NCBI GenBank assembly: GCA_051953655.1
Contig: JBQCIO010000141.1
Coordinates: 17,341-81,340, forward strand
Source of the DNA: JBQCHF01 sp051953655
Lineage (GTDB): Bacteria > Actinomycetota > Actinomycetes > Motilibacterales > Motilibacteraceae
Length of the DNA: 64,000 nt
Reading direction: 5' to 3'
Shown: positions 53,618 to 62,003 of the stretch, piece by piece
How positions within the stretch are numbered: the first letter of the stretch is position 1
Layout: every line of letters begins with the position of its first letter
The notes under the pieces: generated by a model
What the model was told of the DNA's origin: nothing
Databases searched by the model: none
What the model saw: the letters and a program-made list of their open reading frames with translations, nothing else
Program-made: the position numbers and the translations under genes

Positions 53618-54520
53618 TCACCCCGGCCGCTGGTCGGACCGCCACGGGACCGACCCCACTCCGACGAGCCGTCGGACGGCGACCGCCAGCAGGCACTCGT
53701 CCCGCGCGAGGAACGCGCCACCCACCGCGGCGAACACGATGACGAACCCGCCGCCGACCAGCCAGGTGGCCAGCGCGAACACGACCCCGATCGGCCCGAA
53801 CTGCGCCGCCGAGCTCTCCACCGCTCGCGGCATGTAGACCGCCGAGACGAGGGTGTAGAGCCCCATGCCCACCGCGGTGAGCGCCGCCTGCGGCAGCAGC
53901 CACCGCCAGCGCACCCGCGCTGCGAGCAGGAGCCAGACGGACCACCACCACACGAAGAAGCCCCCGACGACCGAGGCCGCGCCGACCCCGACCGGCCCGA
54001 GCAGCGCGTCCCCGATGCTGCGCATCAGCGTGCTGGTCATCCAGATGTAGGCGACCAGGCCGCCGAGCCAGGCCAGCCCTCGCCAGGCGCCCCGCAGGCC
54101 GCTGCTCGGCAGCCCCCAGCACGCCTGGTTGGTGCGCTGCAGGGCCCGGCTGAAGCTGGTGGCCGACAGCACCACCAGCACGACGCCGAGCACCCCGGTC
54201 GCGTTGCGCACCTGCTGCGGGTCCGACATCACGTCGGTGACCGCCGTCAGCGACGAGCCGGACAGGCGGACACGGTCGGACAGGAACCGGGTGAACGTGG
54301 TCGACCCGGCCGACCCGAAGGAGGCGATCACCATGAGCATCGGGAAGAACGCCAGCAGTGCCTGGGCGGCCAGCGACATCGCCCGGTCCGCGGCGTTCAC
54401 CTCGGCGGCCATCCGCAGGAACCGCCCGACCGGTGCGGTCGAGGTGAGGACCAGCTGCTCGAGTGGCCGGGGCAGGCGGCGCAGGGCCGGCAGCTGCTGT
54501 GGCGGCGTCGTCTCCTGCAC
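53618..54520 (-). CDS. YihY/BrkB-family membrane protein
   Basis: 300 residues, about six transmembrane helices. NAADRAMSLAAQALLAFFPMLMVIASF opens the conserved core, LTAVTDVMSDPQQVRNATGVLGVVLVVL and YTLVSAVYMPRAVESSAAQFGPIGVVFALATWL are characteristic of the family. Function is unknown (once wrongly assigned to RNase BN). The GTG at 54520 abuts a GAGGAG stretch, so the true start may differ. It is convergent with the UvrA-like gene with 6 bp between them. Confidence 0.88.
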   Translation of the reverse strand: MQETTPPQQLPALRRLPRPLEQLVLTSTAPVGRFLRMAAEVNAADRAMSLAAQALLAFFPMLMVIASFGSAGSTTFTRFLSDRVRLSGSSLTAVTDVMSDPQQVRNATGVLGVVLVVLSATSFSRALQRTNQACWGLPSSGLRGAWRGLAWLGGLVAYIWMTSTLMRSIGDALLGPVGVGAASVVGGFFVWWWSVWLLLAARVRWRWLLPQAALTAVGMGLYTLVSAVYMPRAVESSAAQFGPIGVVFALATWLVGGGFVIVFAAVGGAFLARDECLLAVAVRRLVGVGSVPWRSDQRPG

Positions 54521-54630
54521 CTCCTCATCGTGCGCGGCCGACCGGTCACCGGGGCGCTCGATCGGCCGTTGCCTGCGGTCGGGGGTGCGCGCACGTTCGG
54601 CCGGGGGCAGACGTCGACGAGGGGGTCCAC

Positions 54631-54972
54631 ATGGACGCAGCGATGATCGTCACCTGGCAGGGCACGATCGCCGGGCGCGAGGAGAAGGCGCTGGCGTACG
54701 CCGCTGAGGTGATGGAGTTCTGGGGCCGCCGGGCCGGCGAGGGCCGCAGCTCGCAGCCGGAGATCTTCATGTTCGAGAACGGCACGGGCATCTGGATGGT
54801 GAAGGGCGACCGGGACGAGCTCATCGCGATACACGACACCGACGAGGCGCAGCTGCTCACGGTGAAGGGCGAGCTCCTGCTCGAGCACTTCCACCTGGAG
54901 TTCGCCTACGCCGGCCAGTCCGCGGCGGCGCAGCTCGCCCTGTTCGGGCAGGCGGTCAAGACGCTGCTGTGA
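54631..54972 (+). CDS. conserved small protein of unknown function
   Basis: 113 residues. A compact alpha/beta protein: MIVTWQGTIAGREEKALAYAAEVMEFWGRR, then EIFMFENGTGIWMVKGDRDELI and LEHFHLEFAYAGQSAAAQL. No family is recognised; the ferredoxin-like pattern of two beta-alpha-beta units would suit an ABM/dimeric alpha-beta barrel protein, which is inference. ATG 54631 has GAGGGGG 6 bases upstream. Its 3' end overlaps the convergent MFS-Lnt gene by 17 bp. Confidence 0.75.
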   Translation: MDAAMIVTWQGTIAGREEKALAYAAEVMEFWGRRAGEGRSSQPEIFMFENGTGIWMVKGDRDELIAIHDTDEAQLLTVKGELLLEHFHLEFAYAGQSAAAQLALFGQAVKTLL

Positions 54973-57880
54973 CGTGCTCCTGAGGTGGCTGGTCCTGAGG
55001 TGGCCGGCCCCGAGGTCGCCCTTCCGGGGGCGGCAGCTGGAGGCGCGGCCCTGTCCGCGGCGCCGAGTGCACCGCGGCCACCAGCAGGGCGGCGCCCACC
55101 AGGACCACGCAGAGCGCCGGCACCCACTCGCCCAGCCGGACGTAGGGGGTGGTGCCGGCGACTCCGCGGGGCACGTCGACGACGAGCGTGCCCCGCCGGC
55201 CGTCGCCGAGGCTCGCGAGCAGTCGGCCCCGGGCGTCGTAGGCCGCCGAGACGCCGGTGAGGGTGGCCTGCACGACCGGGCGCCCGGTCTCCACCGCCCG
55301 GACGGCGGCGAGCGCAGCGTGCTGCGGCAGCTCGGCGCTGCCCTGGAAGGTGGAGTCCGCGGACTGCACCACCACCAGCTCGCCGCCTCGTGCCACCCCC
55401 GTCCGCGCCAGGTCAGGGAAGGCGGACTCGAAGCAGATCAGCGGGGTGAAGCGCAGGCCAACGGTCCGCAGCACGGTGACACCGGTGCCGGGCACGCGGT
55501 CCTGCGCGGCCGCCTTCGTCACGTGGCTCACCCAGCCGAGGACCGGGCGCAGCGGGACGTACTCGCCGAAGGGCACCAGGCGCGTCTTGTCGTAGGACCC
55601 CAGGACGCCGCGCGGGCCGACGAGCACCGCCGCCTTGCGGATCCGGCCGTCGGCGCTCCGGGCGTCCACGTTCACCAGCAGGGGCGCCCCGGTCTCGCCC
55701 GCCAGGGTCCGCAGGCGTGCGGCCAGGTCCGGGCGGCGGGCGAGGTCGGACCCGACGCTGCTCTCGCCCCAGACCACCAGGTCGTAGCGGGCCGTCGGCA
55801 GGGCGGAGGTAAGGCGCTCCTCGGCGTCGAAGCGCGCCTGCGGCTCGCCCAGGGCACCTGGCTGCACGAGGGCGAGCCGCCAGGGGCCGGGCCCGGAGAG
55901 AGCCGGGGCGAGCACCCAGCAGAGGGGCCCGGCCACCAGCGCGGCGACGGCGAGCAGGAGCGCCCCGGCCCGCGTCCGGCCGGGCGCCAGGACCGCCAGC
56001 GCGAGCGCGGTGTTGACGGCGACCACGAGGAGGGTGACCAGCCAGACGCCACCCGCCGCGGCCGGGGCCAGGAGCACGGGTGCCGGGGCCTGGCTCGCCC
56101 CGAGGAACCCCCAGGCGTCGCGGGTGAGGGACGAGGAGCGGAGCAGGTCCGCGCAGACCCAGCCGGCCGGCAGCACCGCGACCGCGGCGAGGGCCGCGAC
56201 CGGGGTCGGGCGGCGCAGCAGGGTGTGGGCGGCCACCGACCACGGGACCCACAGCAGGGCCAGGGCGGCCGCCACGACCGGGGCGAACACGCCGGTCGAG
56301 GGCAGGACCCAGCTGTGCACGCCGAGCAGGAACCCGACGGCCGCGCACCAGCCGCGGCGCCCGGCCTCCGCGGCATCGGGCGACCGGGCGAGCAGCAGCA
56401 GCCACGGCACCAGACCGACCCACGCCAGCCACCACCACGCCGGGCGGGGGAAGGCGAGCACCGGCACGAGCCCGGCCAGCGCGGAGAGGGCGCGCCCGCG
56501 CCAGCGCGAGGTTCGGGCCCGCCGGTCGGCCCCGGGCTCGGTCCGGCCGGCGCGGCCGAACGGCCAGCCGCCCCCGGTGGCGGCCAGGAGCAGCCAGCCG
56601 GCGGCGAAGGCGGCGGCCAGCCACCAGAGGAGCTCGCGGGCGGCACCGGGGTGCCAGAGCGGCACCAGGGCCAGCCCGGCGAGCACGAAGCCGATGTTGT
56701 ACACGGCGTCGTAGACGGAGAACACCCGGCCGCGCACGGCATCCCGCGCCTCGCGACCGAGCAGGGCGTCGGAGAGCACCTTGAGCACCTGGAAGGACAC
56801 CGACGCGACGGCGAGGGTGGCCAGCAGCGTGCCCAGGGTCGGGACGAAGCCGGTCGCGCAGGCGGCGACTGCGGGCGGCAGGAAGGCCAGCGGGAGCAGC
56901 ACCTCCGGGCGGTACCGGCGGCCCAGCTCCGGTGCCGCCACGGTGCCGGCGAACGCCGCGAGGCCGGTGACGGCGAGCGCGAGGCCGTAGCCGGAGGCTT
57001 GCAGGTGGTACTGCGAGTCGGCCACCAGGACCAGCAGGACGAAGCCGCCGCCGAGCAGGAAGCGGTGCAGCCCCACGGCTCCTACGGGACGTCGGACAGA
57101 GGCCTGGTGGACCACGACGCCCAGCCCCGTCAGGAAGTCCGAGCCCACGGCCCGCAGCTGGCGCAGCAGCCGGTCCCGGCCCGCCCCCCGTCCTCCAACC
57201 GGCGGCAGGCGCAGGAACAGCGCGCCGGAGGCGAGGTAGCAGAGCATCGCGAGGACGAAGCCGGCGGGGACGGAGACCTGCACGAACATCGCGCCGGTCA
57301 CCGCGGCGGCGAACTCGAGGACCATCCCGGACACCCCGGAGAGGGCGTTGGCCTCGACGAGGTCGTCCTGCGCCACCAGCCGCGGGAGCACGGCGGCCTT
57401 GCCGGACAGGATGAACCGCGAGCAGGACAGCAGCAGGACCAGGCAGACGTAGGCGCCGACCTCGGTGGCGCGCGCCACGCCGGCCACGGCGAGCCCGGTG
57501 GCGGCGACCGCCACCGCGGCCCGCACAGCACTGACCGCCACCAGCGTCCGGCGCCGGTCCCACCGGTCGATGAAGACGCCGGCGACCGGCCCGACCAGGG
57601 TGAACGGCAGCAGCGTGGCCGCGAGGACCCCCGCGACCCTGGCCGGGGTCGCGCCCTTGCCGACGTCGAAGACCACGAGCTGCGCGAACGTGATCTGCGC
57701 CAGGCCGTCGCCGGCCTGGCCGAGCACCTGGCCCCCGACCAGGGTGCGGAACGTCCCGTGCAGGAGGCTGCGGGCGGCGCGCCAGCCGCGGGGCCGCTCC
57801 TGGCCTCCGGCAGCAGGGGACGCGCCCGGAGCGGCCGCGGTCGCAGGGCTCCCGGCGGGCGGATCCGTCCGCGCTCCCAC
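54956..57880 (-). CDS. lnt: fusion of MFS transporter and apolipoprotein N-acyltransferase
   Basis: About 974 residues with two parts. The first about 430 residues are an MFS_3/EntS-type transporter (AGVFIDRWDRRRTLVAVS loop 2-3, DLVEANALSGVSGMVLEFAAAV). The rest is Lnt: eight predicted helices with FPRPAWWWLAWVGLVPWLLLL, then a nitrilase-like domain with Glu706 in WGESSVG, Lys765 in YDKTRLVPFGEYVP and Cys816 in CFESAFPDL, the full catalytic triad. It should N-acylate lipoproteins at the membrane. There is no stop or frameshift between the parts. GTG 57880 is a judged start; an upstream GTG at 57889 is possible, and the upstream frame reaches 58105. Confidence 0.88.
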   Translation of the reverse strand: MGARTDPPAGSPATAAAPGASPAAGGQERPRGWRAARSLLHGTFRTLVGGQVLGQAGDGLAQITFAQLVVFDVGKGATPARVAGVLAATLLPFTLVGPVAGVFIDRWDRRRTLVAVSAVRAAVAVAATGLAVAGVARATEVGAYVCLVLLLSCSRFILSGKAAVLPRLVAQDDLVEANALSGVSGMVLEFAAAVTGAMFVQVSVPAGFVLAMLCYLASGALFLRLPPVGGRGAGRDRLLRQLRAVGSDFLTGLGVVVHQASVRRPVGAVGLHRFLLGGGFVLLVLVADSQYHLQASGYGLALAVTGLAAFAGTVAAPELGRRYRPEVLLPLAFLPPAVAACATGFVPTLGTLLATLAVASVSFQVLKVLSDALLGREARDAVRGRVFSVYDAVYNIGFVLAGLALVPLWHPGAARELLWWLAAAFAAGWLLLAATGGGWPFGRAGRTEPGADRRARTSRWRGRALSALAGLVPVLAFPRPAWWWLAWVGLVPWLLLLARSPDAAEAGRRGWCAAVGFLLGVHSWVLPSTGVFAPVVAAALALLWVPWSVAAHTLLRRPTPVAALAAVAVLPAGWVCADLLRSSSLTRDAWGFLGASQAPAPVLLAPAAAGGVWLVTLLVVAVNTALALAVLAPGRTRAGALLLAVAALVAGPLCWVLAPALSGPGPWRLALVQPGALGEPQARFDAEERLTSALPTARYDLVVWGESSVGSDLARRPDLAARLRTLAGETGAPLLVNVDARSADGRIRKAAVLVGPRGVLGSYDKTRLVPFGEYVPLRPVLGWVSHVTKAAAQDRVPGTGVTVLRTVGLRFTPLICFESAFPDLARTGVARGGELVVVQSADSTFQGSAELPQHAALAAVRAVETGRPVVQATLTGVSAAYDARGRLLASLGDGRRGTLVVDVPRGVAGTTPYVRLGEWVPALCVVLVGAALLVAAVHSAPRTGPRLQLPPPEGRPRGRPPQDQPPQEHVTAAS

Positions 57881-58007
57881 CCTTCGCACCCTCGCCCGGG
57901 GGCGGCGTCGGGACCAGGGACCTGCGCTTCGGGCGATCGCTCCTGAGGTGACGCCATGTGTGGTGCGCGGGCGCGCGGGACCGTCACGGGTCAGGTCGAA
58001 GGCAACG

Positions 58008-58219
58008 GCGCTGTTGACGGCGGCCGCCGGCGGGTGCGTGCCTCGGGTGGCCGGCTTGCGGTGTCGTAGGACGCAACACGATCGAACCCATTGGGTGAAG
58101 GGCACCTTCTACCAATAGGTTCGTATGAAGGGCACCTTCACCCAATCCGGTTCCCCTGTGCGGGCAGCAAGCCGGCCGCCGGACCCGCCCCGTGCGGCAC
58201 TCCTCCCGTCACCAGCGCC
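58008..58219. repeat. palindromic element with terminal inverted repeats (58.1-kb copy)
   Basis: Left end GGCGCTGTTGACGG (58008-58021), right end inverted CTCCCGTCACCAGCGCC (58203-58219). The hairpin at 58090-58146 is inside. The first about 40 bases after the left end (CGGCGGCCGCCGGCGGGTG) match the left end of the 44.5-kb copy, so they share ancestry. The 433-bp gap has no convincing ORF. Confidence 0.7.
58090..58146. repeat. long hairpin with TAGGTTCG loop (copy 4)
   Basis: ATTGGGTGAAGG at 58090-58101 pairs exactly with 58135-58146, with near-complementary inner arms and the loop CAATAGGTTCG. Each arm has a nested palindrome GAAGGGCACCTTC. It stands downstream of the anti-sigma gene (minus strand). 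Confidence 0.8.
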
Positions 58220-58247
58220 TTCCGCCGTAGGAACGGGCGGAACCGAT

Positions 58248-58301
58248 GGAGTGAGGGTGACCCTCACTCCTTCTAGGTGACCTGAAGGTCACCCTCACTC
58301 C
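58248..58301. terminator. 15-bp perfect hairpin after the anti-sigma gene
   Basis: GGAGTGAGGGTGACC at 58248-58262 pairs exactly with 58287-58301. The left part is also a 23-bp palindrome (58248-58270), and the loop contains CTAGGTGAC, recalling the TAGGT core of the other hairpins. It lies just past the anti-sigma stop at 58314. Confidence 0.75.
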
Positions 58302-58313
58302 GACGAACCGGGC

Positions 58314-59003
58314 CTACGACGGCACCGCGGCCGACGCGAGCGTGCCCTGGTCGGTGGTGACCCGCAGCGAGGCGAGCGAGGTGAGCGGCACGGAGGTGGC
58401 GCCGGTGACGTCGGCGCGGCCGGCGTAGCTGGCCACCCAGGAGGCGGCGACCTCCGTGCGGCCGTCGCGACCGACCGCGACCAGCTGGCACCACTGCCCG
58501 CGGGGCACGCCGGACAGGTGCAGGACGACCTCGGTGCCCCAGCCGCGGGGGGCCAGGTCGGCGGTGAAGTGGACCCCGCCGGGGCCGTCGGCGACGACGG
58601 TGCGCGCGGCCGCCACCTGGGCCGGCGGCGTGGACGGGGTCCGGTCGGGCACGACGACCAGCGCGAGCACGGCCGCGACCGCGGCGGCGGCGACCAGTCC
58701 CACGGTGGTGAGCACGGCGCGGCGCCGGCGTGCGGCGCGCCGCTCGCGGGCCACCTGGAAGAGCACGGCGTCGAGCACGTGCTCGGCATCGGGCTCCGAC
58801 GGGTCGTAGGACCCATCCTCGTCGACGTCCAGGTCCGTCAGGTCGACGCGCGACATCAGCCCGGGCAGGACGGCCAGCTCGGCCAGCTCCTCGCGGCACC
58901 CCGGGCAGGCCGCCAGGTGCGCCTCGACGTCGGCCCGCTCGGCCGGGTCCAGCGCGCCGAGCACGTGCGCTCCCAGCGAGAGCCGCACCTCCGCGCACCT
59001 CAC
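58314..59003 (-). CDS. zinc anti-sigma factor (ZAS type)
   Basis: 229 residues. The N-terminal anti-sigma domain has the ZAS motif His29-x3-Cys33-x2-Cys36 (EAHLAACPGCREEL). A transmembrane helix at about 95-113 (VLTTVGLVAAAAVAAVLALVVV) follows, and the about 115-residue extracytoplasmic part is RskA-like (GRTEVAASWVASYAGRADVTGATSV). It should bind the ECF sigma factor and release it on signal, probably redox, through the zinc site. The GTG start overlaps the sigma stop by 4 bases, so the two are translationally coupled. Confidence 0.9.
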   Translation of the reverse strand: MRCAEVRLSLGAHVLGALDPAERADVEAHLAACPGCREELAELAVLPGLMSRVDLTDLDVDEDGSYDPSEPDAEHVLDAVLFQVARERRAARRRRAVLTTVGLVAAAAVAAVLALVVVPDRTPSTPPAQVAAARTVVADGPGGVHFTADLAPRGWGTEVVLHLSGVPRGQWCQLVAVGRDGRTEVAASWVASYAGRADVTGATSVPLTSLASLRVTTDQGTLASAAVPS

Positions 59004-59551
59004 GACGTCACCCCACGTTCCTGCAGCGCCAGGCGCAGCGCCCGAAGCGCGTAGTAGGTCCTCGACTTCACCGTGCCCGCCGGTACCCCCAGCACCTCGG
59101 CCGCCTCGGCGACCGAGCGTCCCATGAAGTAGGTCTGCAGCAGCACCGCGCGGTGCTCCGGGCTCAGCGACCGCATGGCCTCGGTGACCGCCCAGCCCTC
59201 CAGCGCCCGGTCCAGCTCCTCGGCCGCCGGCATCACGGCCAGGGCGTCGTCGCCGACCTCCCGCGGCCGGGCCCGGGCGGCCCGCACCCCGTCGACGACG
59301 ATGTGGCGGGCCACCGTGAACAGCCACGGCCGGGCCTCGTGCGCGCTGCGCACGTTGTCCGGGTGCCGCCAGGCCCGCAGCAGGGTCTCCTGCACGACGT
59401 CCTCGGCGCGCTGGCGGTCGCCGTCGACGAGGCGGGTGACGTAGCCGAGCAGGGCGGAGCCGTGCAGCGACCACAGCGTGCGCACGAGGTCCTCGTCCGC
59501 CGCCGCCGTCCGGTCCACCGCCCCCACCTCCTCGATGCGCTCCGCCGTCAT
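59000..59551 (-). CDS. ECF sigma factor
   Basis: 183 residues. Sigma-70 region 2 is LWSLHGSALLGYVTRLVDGDRQRAEDVVQETLLRAW with RPWLFTVARHIVVDGVRA, and region 4 is LSPEHRAVLLQTYFMGRSVAEAAEVLGVPAGTVKSRTYYALRALR. It resembles the SigL/SigK group that pairs with zinc anti-sigma factors. ATG 59551 is used, 23 bp after the Rieske stop. Order Rieske, sigma, anti-sigma in one operon suggests a redox-linked signal. Confidence 0.92.
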   Translation of the reverse strand: MTAERIEEVGAVDRTAAADEDLVRTLWSLHGSALLGYVTRLVDGDRQRAEDVVQETLLRAWRHPDNVRSAHEARPWLFTVARHIVVDGVRAARARPREVGDDALAVMPAAEELDRALEGWAVTEAMRSLSPEHRAVLLQTYFMGRSVAEAAEVLGVPAGTVKSRTYYALRALRLALQERGVTS

Positions 59552-59574
59552 GGATCCCGCCTGGCCCCGCCGTG

Positions 59575-60123
59575 CTACGCGAGCACCACCTTGCCGTCGG
59601 CGACCTTCACCGGCACCTCGGTGAGGGGGCGCGGCGCCGGCCCGGAGACGTTCTTGCCGGTGGCGGCGTCGAAGACCGAGCCGTGGCACGGGCACTGGAA
59701 GGTCTTGCCGGCCGGCGCGACCGTGCAGCCCTGGTGGGTGCACTTGGCCGAGAAGCAGACGACCGTGCCGGCGGCGGGCTGGCTGACCACCAGCGGCTTG
59801 CCGTCGGCGCCCTGGGCGCTCACCGCGCCGCCGACCGGCACCGCGGACAGGTCCACCAGCGCGGCGCCGGCGGCCCCCGAGCCACCGCCGGACCCGCCCG
59901 AGCCGCCCTTGTCGTCGGGGGTCCCGGCGGCCGAGGCCCCGGCCGACGACGCGGGTGCCGCGCCCGCCGAGGTGGTGCCGCCGCTGCTCGAGGAGCCGCA
60001 GCCGGCCAGCGTCGCCGCCGCGGCGATCCCCGCCACCCCGGCGAGCACCGTGCGGCGGCCGACCCGTCCCTCGAGCCCCTCCCGACTCTCGGCCTGCTCC
60101 GTGCCGCTCTGCCCGTCCGTCAT
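59575..60123 (-). CDS. Tat-exported Rieske [2Fe-2S] lipoprotein
   Basis: 182 residues. A twin-arginine signal (GRRTVLAGV at Arg23-Arg24) ends in a lipobox (TLAGC, Cys42), so the folded protein is exported and lipid-anchored. After a Ser/Gly linker the Rieske domain has Cys128-Thr-His130 (AKCTHQGC, with Cys133) and Cys144-Pro-Cys146-His147 (CPCHGS), the [2Fe-2S] ligands C-x-H and C-x2-H with the disulfide pair. It is first in the sigma operon. It may be the redox input or the main target. Confidence 0.93.
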   Translation of the reverse strand: MTDGQSGTEQAESREGLEGRVGRRTVLAGVAGIAAAATLAGCGSSSSGGTTSAGAAPASSAGASAAGTPDDKGGSGGSGGGSGAAGAALVDLSAVPVGGAVSAQGADGKPLVVSQPAAGTVVCFSAKCTHQGCTVAPAGKTFQCPCHGSVFDAATGKNVSGPAPRPLTEVPVKVADGKVVLA

Positions 60124-60184
60124 GCCGCCTCCAGGCCGTTCATGGGTGGTGTCCTCCGGCGGGTCCGTCCCGCCACCCGACCTC

Positions 60185-60212
60185 ACCACGGACCGGACCC
60201 GCTCCCGGTTCG
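60185..60212 (-). promoter_or_regulatory. candidate ECF promoter before the Rieske gene
   Basis: On the minus strand CGAACC (60207-60212) and CGTGGT (60185-60190) are spaced by 16 bases, close to the SigL-type promoter (TGAACC and CGT). It is 61 bp before the Rieske start and would let the sigma factor drive its own operon. Confidence 0.4.
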
Positions 60213-60242
60213 ACGGCACGACGAGCCGGTCGCCGGTGACGT

Positions 60243-61421
60243 TCAGCGGCGCCGCTCGGTCACCCGGGACGCCGCGCGCAGGTAGGGCCGGCGGGGCAGG
60301 GCGGCGAGCACGCTCAGCTCCTCGCGCGGCGTCGTGCGCCCGTCGAGGAAGCGCAGCAGCAGGTCCACCGGCACCTCGGCGAACAGCCGGGCGAACGCCC
60401 GCTCCAGCTCGGACGGGTCGTGGGAGACGGCGTCGAGCAGCACCGCGTCGAGCCAGTGGTGCCGGGCGGGGAGGGGGTCGTCGCCGCGTGGCTCCTCGCC
60501 GGCCAGCAGGGAGGCGGCCGTCCGGGTCGTGTCCCGCACGATCGCCCCCATGGCGTAGCCGGTGCTGGCGCGCACCAGGCCGGCGCGCATGCCGATGTCG
60601 ACCACCCGCCCATGACCGCGCTGGGACGACCGGGCACGCAGCGGGAGGACCGCCTGCTCGGTGCCGACGACCTCGTAGTCGCCCACGCGCAGCACGGCGT
60701 CGAGGTAGCCGGCGATCGCCGCGCTCTCCGACGGTGCGTCGGAGACGGGTTCGTGCCCCACCGGCAGGAACGCCGTGCGCTCCACCAGTGCGCGGTGGTC
60801 GTCGATGGGCAGCACGTAGACGAACCGGGCGGCGCCGTCCGCGGGGGTGCGGAAGTCGACCAGCGTGGGCACGGCCTCGGCGAAGGCGGGCCGCTGCGTG
60901 CGGACCCGCCACCCGGTGAAGGCCAGCCGGGCGTCCGGCGGTCCGAGCGCGGCGTCCTCGGCGGCGGAGGGCGGGCGGCTGTCGAAGACGAAGCGCGCGT
61001 CCACCACCTCGCCGTCGACGACGGCCTGGGCCGCGCCCCCGATGTCGCGCACCGCCTGGACCTCGCCGGTCCGCCACACGTAGCCCGGGCGGGTGGAGAC
61101 GACCTCCCGCACCACCCGGTGCAGGTCCGCCCGGCGCACGGACCGGTAGCGGTAGCGCCGCAGCGGCAGCACCCGCTCCACCCCGCCGGCCACGACCCGC
61201 AGGGTGTCGAAGCGCCGCTCCACCGCCCGGTCGAGCAGGCTCGGGGCGTCGCCCCACCCGGCCCAGCGCTGCTCGTCGCCCTCGGGTCCGCGCCCCGCGT
61301 CGTCGACGAGCAGCACCCGCTCTCCCCAGCCGGAGCGGGCGAGGTGGGCGAGCAGCAGCGGGCCGGACAGACCGCCGCCGGCCAGGACGGCGTCCCACCG
61401 CTGCCGGCCCCGCGCGCTCAC
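60243..61421 (-). CDS. crtY: lycopene cyclase (CrtY-type)
   Basis: About 392 residues, lycopene beta-cyclase family. The FAD-binding motif is DAVLAGGGLSGPLLLAHL near the N-terminus; later marks are RWAGWGDAPSLLD, RFVFDSRPP (FDSR motif), GWRVRTQRP, DFRT and AVLPLRARSS, and GMRAGLVRASTGYAMGAIVRDT. It closes the end groups of lycopene to make beta-carotene. No other carotenoid gene is seen in the window, so it lies apart from crtEBI genes. Two starts are possible (GTG 61421 and GTG 61433); the latter has its AGGAGG too near. Confidence 0.9.
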   Translation of the reverse strand: MSARGRQRWDAVLAGGGLSGPLLLAHLARSGWGERVLLVDDAGRGPEGDEQRWAGWGDAPSLLDRAVERRFDTLRVVAGGVERVLPLRRYRYRSVRRADLHRVVREVVSTRPGYVWRTGEVQAVRDIGGAAQAVVDGEVVDARFVFDSRPPSAAEDAALGPPDARLAFTGWRVRTQRPAFAEAVPTLVDFRTPADGAARFVYVLPIDDHRALVERTAFLPVGHEPVSDAPSESAAIAGYLDAVLRVGDYEVVGTEQAVLPLRARSSQRGHGRVVDIGMRAGLVRASTGYAMGAIVRDTTRTAASLLAGEEPRGDDPLPARHHWLDAVLLDAVSHDPSELERAFARLFAEVPVDLLLRFLDGRTTPREELSVLAALPRRPYLRAASRVTERRR

Positions 61422-61514
61422 CCCCTCGCCCACCCCTCCTGCCTACGGCGCGCAGGGCGTGGGCGGGAGGGGCGCACGTCCCGCGCGATCGGCTCGGGGG
61501 GCGCCGCGGCCGGG

Positions 61515-62003
61515 TCAGCCTGTGTCCACCTGCGGGTCCACCGGCCGGTCCGCCAGCGCGTCCACCTGCGTCACCAGCGCGTCGAGCGCCGGCAGGGCGG
61601 CGACCAGCGCGGCGCGGTCGGCGTCGCCGAGCCCGGCCAGCGCGGTGGCCAGCAGTCGTTCGTTGGTGCCGCGCCACGTCTCCAGCCCGCGTCGCCCCTC
61701 GGCGGTGAGCGCGAGCAGCACCGTGCGCCGGTCGCTGCCGCTGTCCCGCCGCAGCGCGCCGGACCGCTCCAGGGCCTGCACCAGCGTGCTGAGGGTGCTG
61801 GGAGCCAGCCGCAGCGCCGCGGCGACGTCGCCCGCCCGGGCGCCGGGGTGCTCGGCCACCGCGGACAGCAGCTCGAGCTGCGCCACGCTGTAGGGCTGCT
61901 CGGGCACGGCCGCCCGGGCGGCCCGGCGCAGCGCACGGCGCAGCCGGGCCACGACGTCGGCCAGCGCCGGCTCGGGCGCGTCGCCGGTCGGCTCGACGCT
62001 CAC
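61515..62003 (-). CDS. MarR-family regulator
   Basis: 162 residues. A winged helix: YSVAQLELLSAVAEHPGARAGDVAAALRLAPSTLSTLVQALERSGAL then the wing SDRRTVLLALTAEG, and dimerising helices on both sides. It should repress its operon, releasing DNA on binding a hydrophobic ligand. The GTG start overlaps the stop of the MFS gene by 4 bases (GTGA). A TTTC...GAAA palindrome stands before the MFS gene. Confidence 0.9.
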   Translation of the reverse strand: MSVEPTGDAPEPALADVVARLRRALRRAARAAVPEQPYSVAQLELLSAVAEHPGARAGDVAAALRLAPSTLSTLVQALERSGALRRDSGSDRRTVLLALTAEGRRGLETWRGTNERLLATALAGLGDADRAALVAALPALDALVTQVDALADRPVDPQVDTG

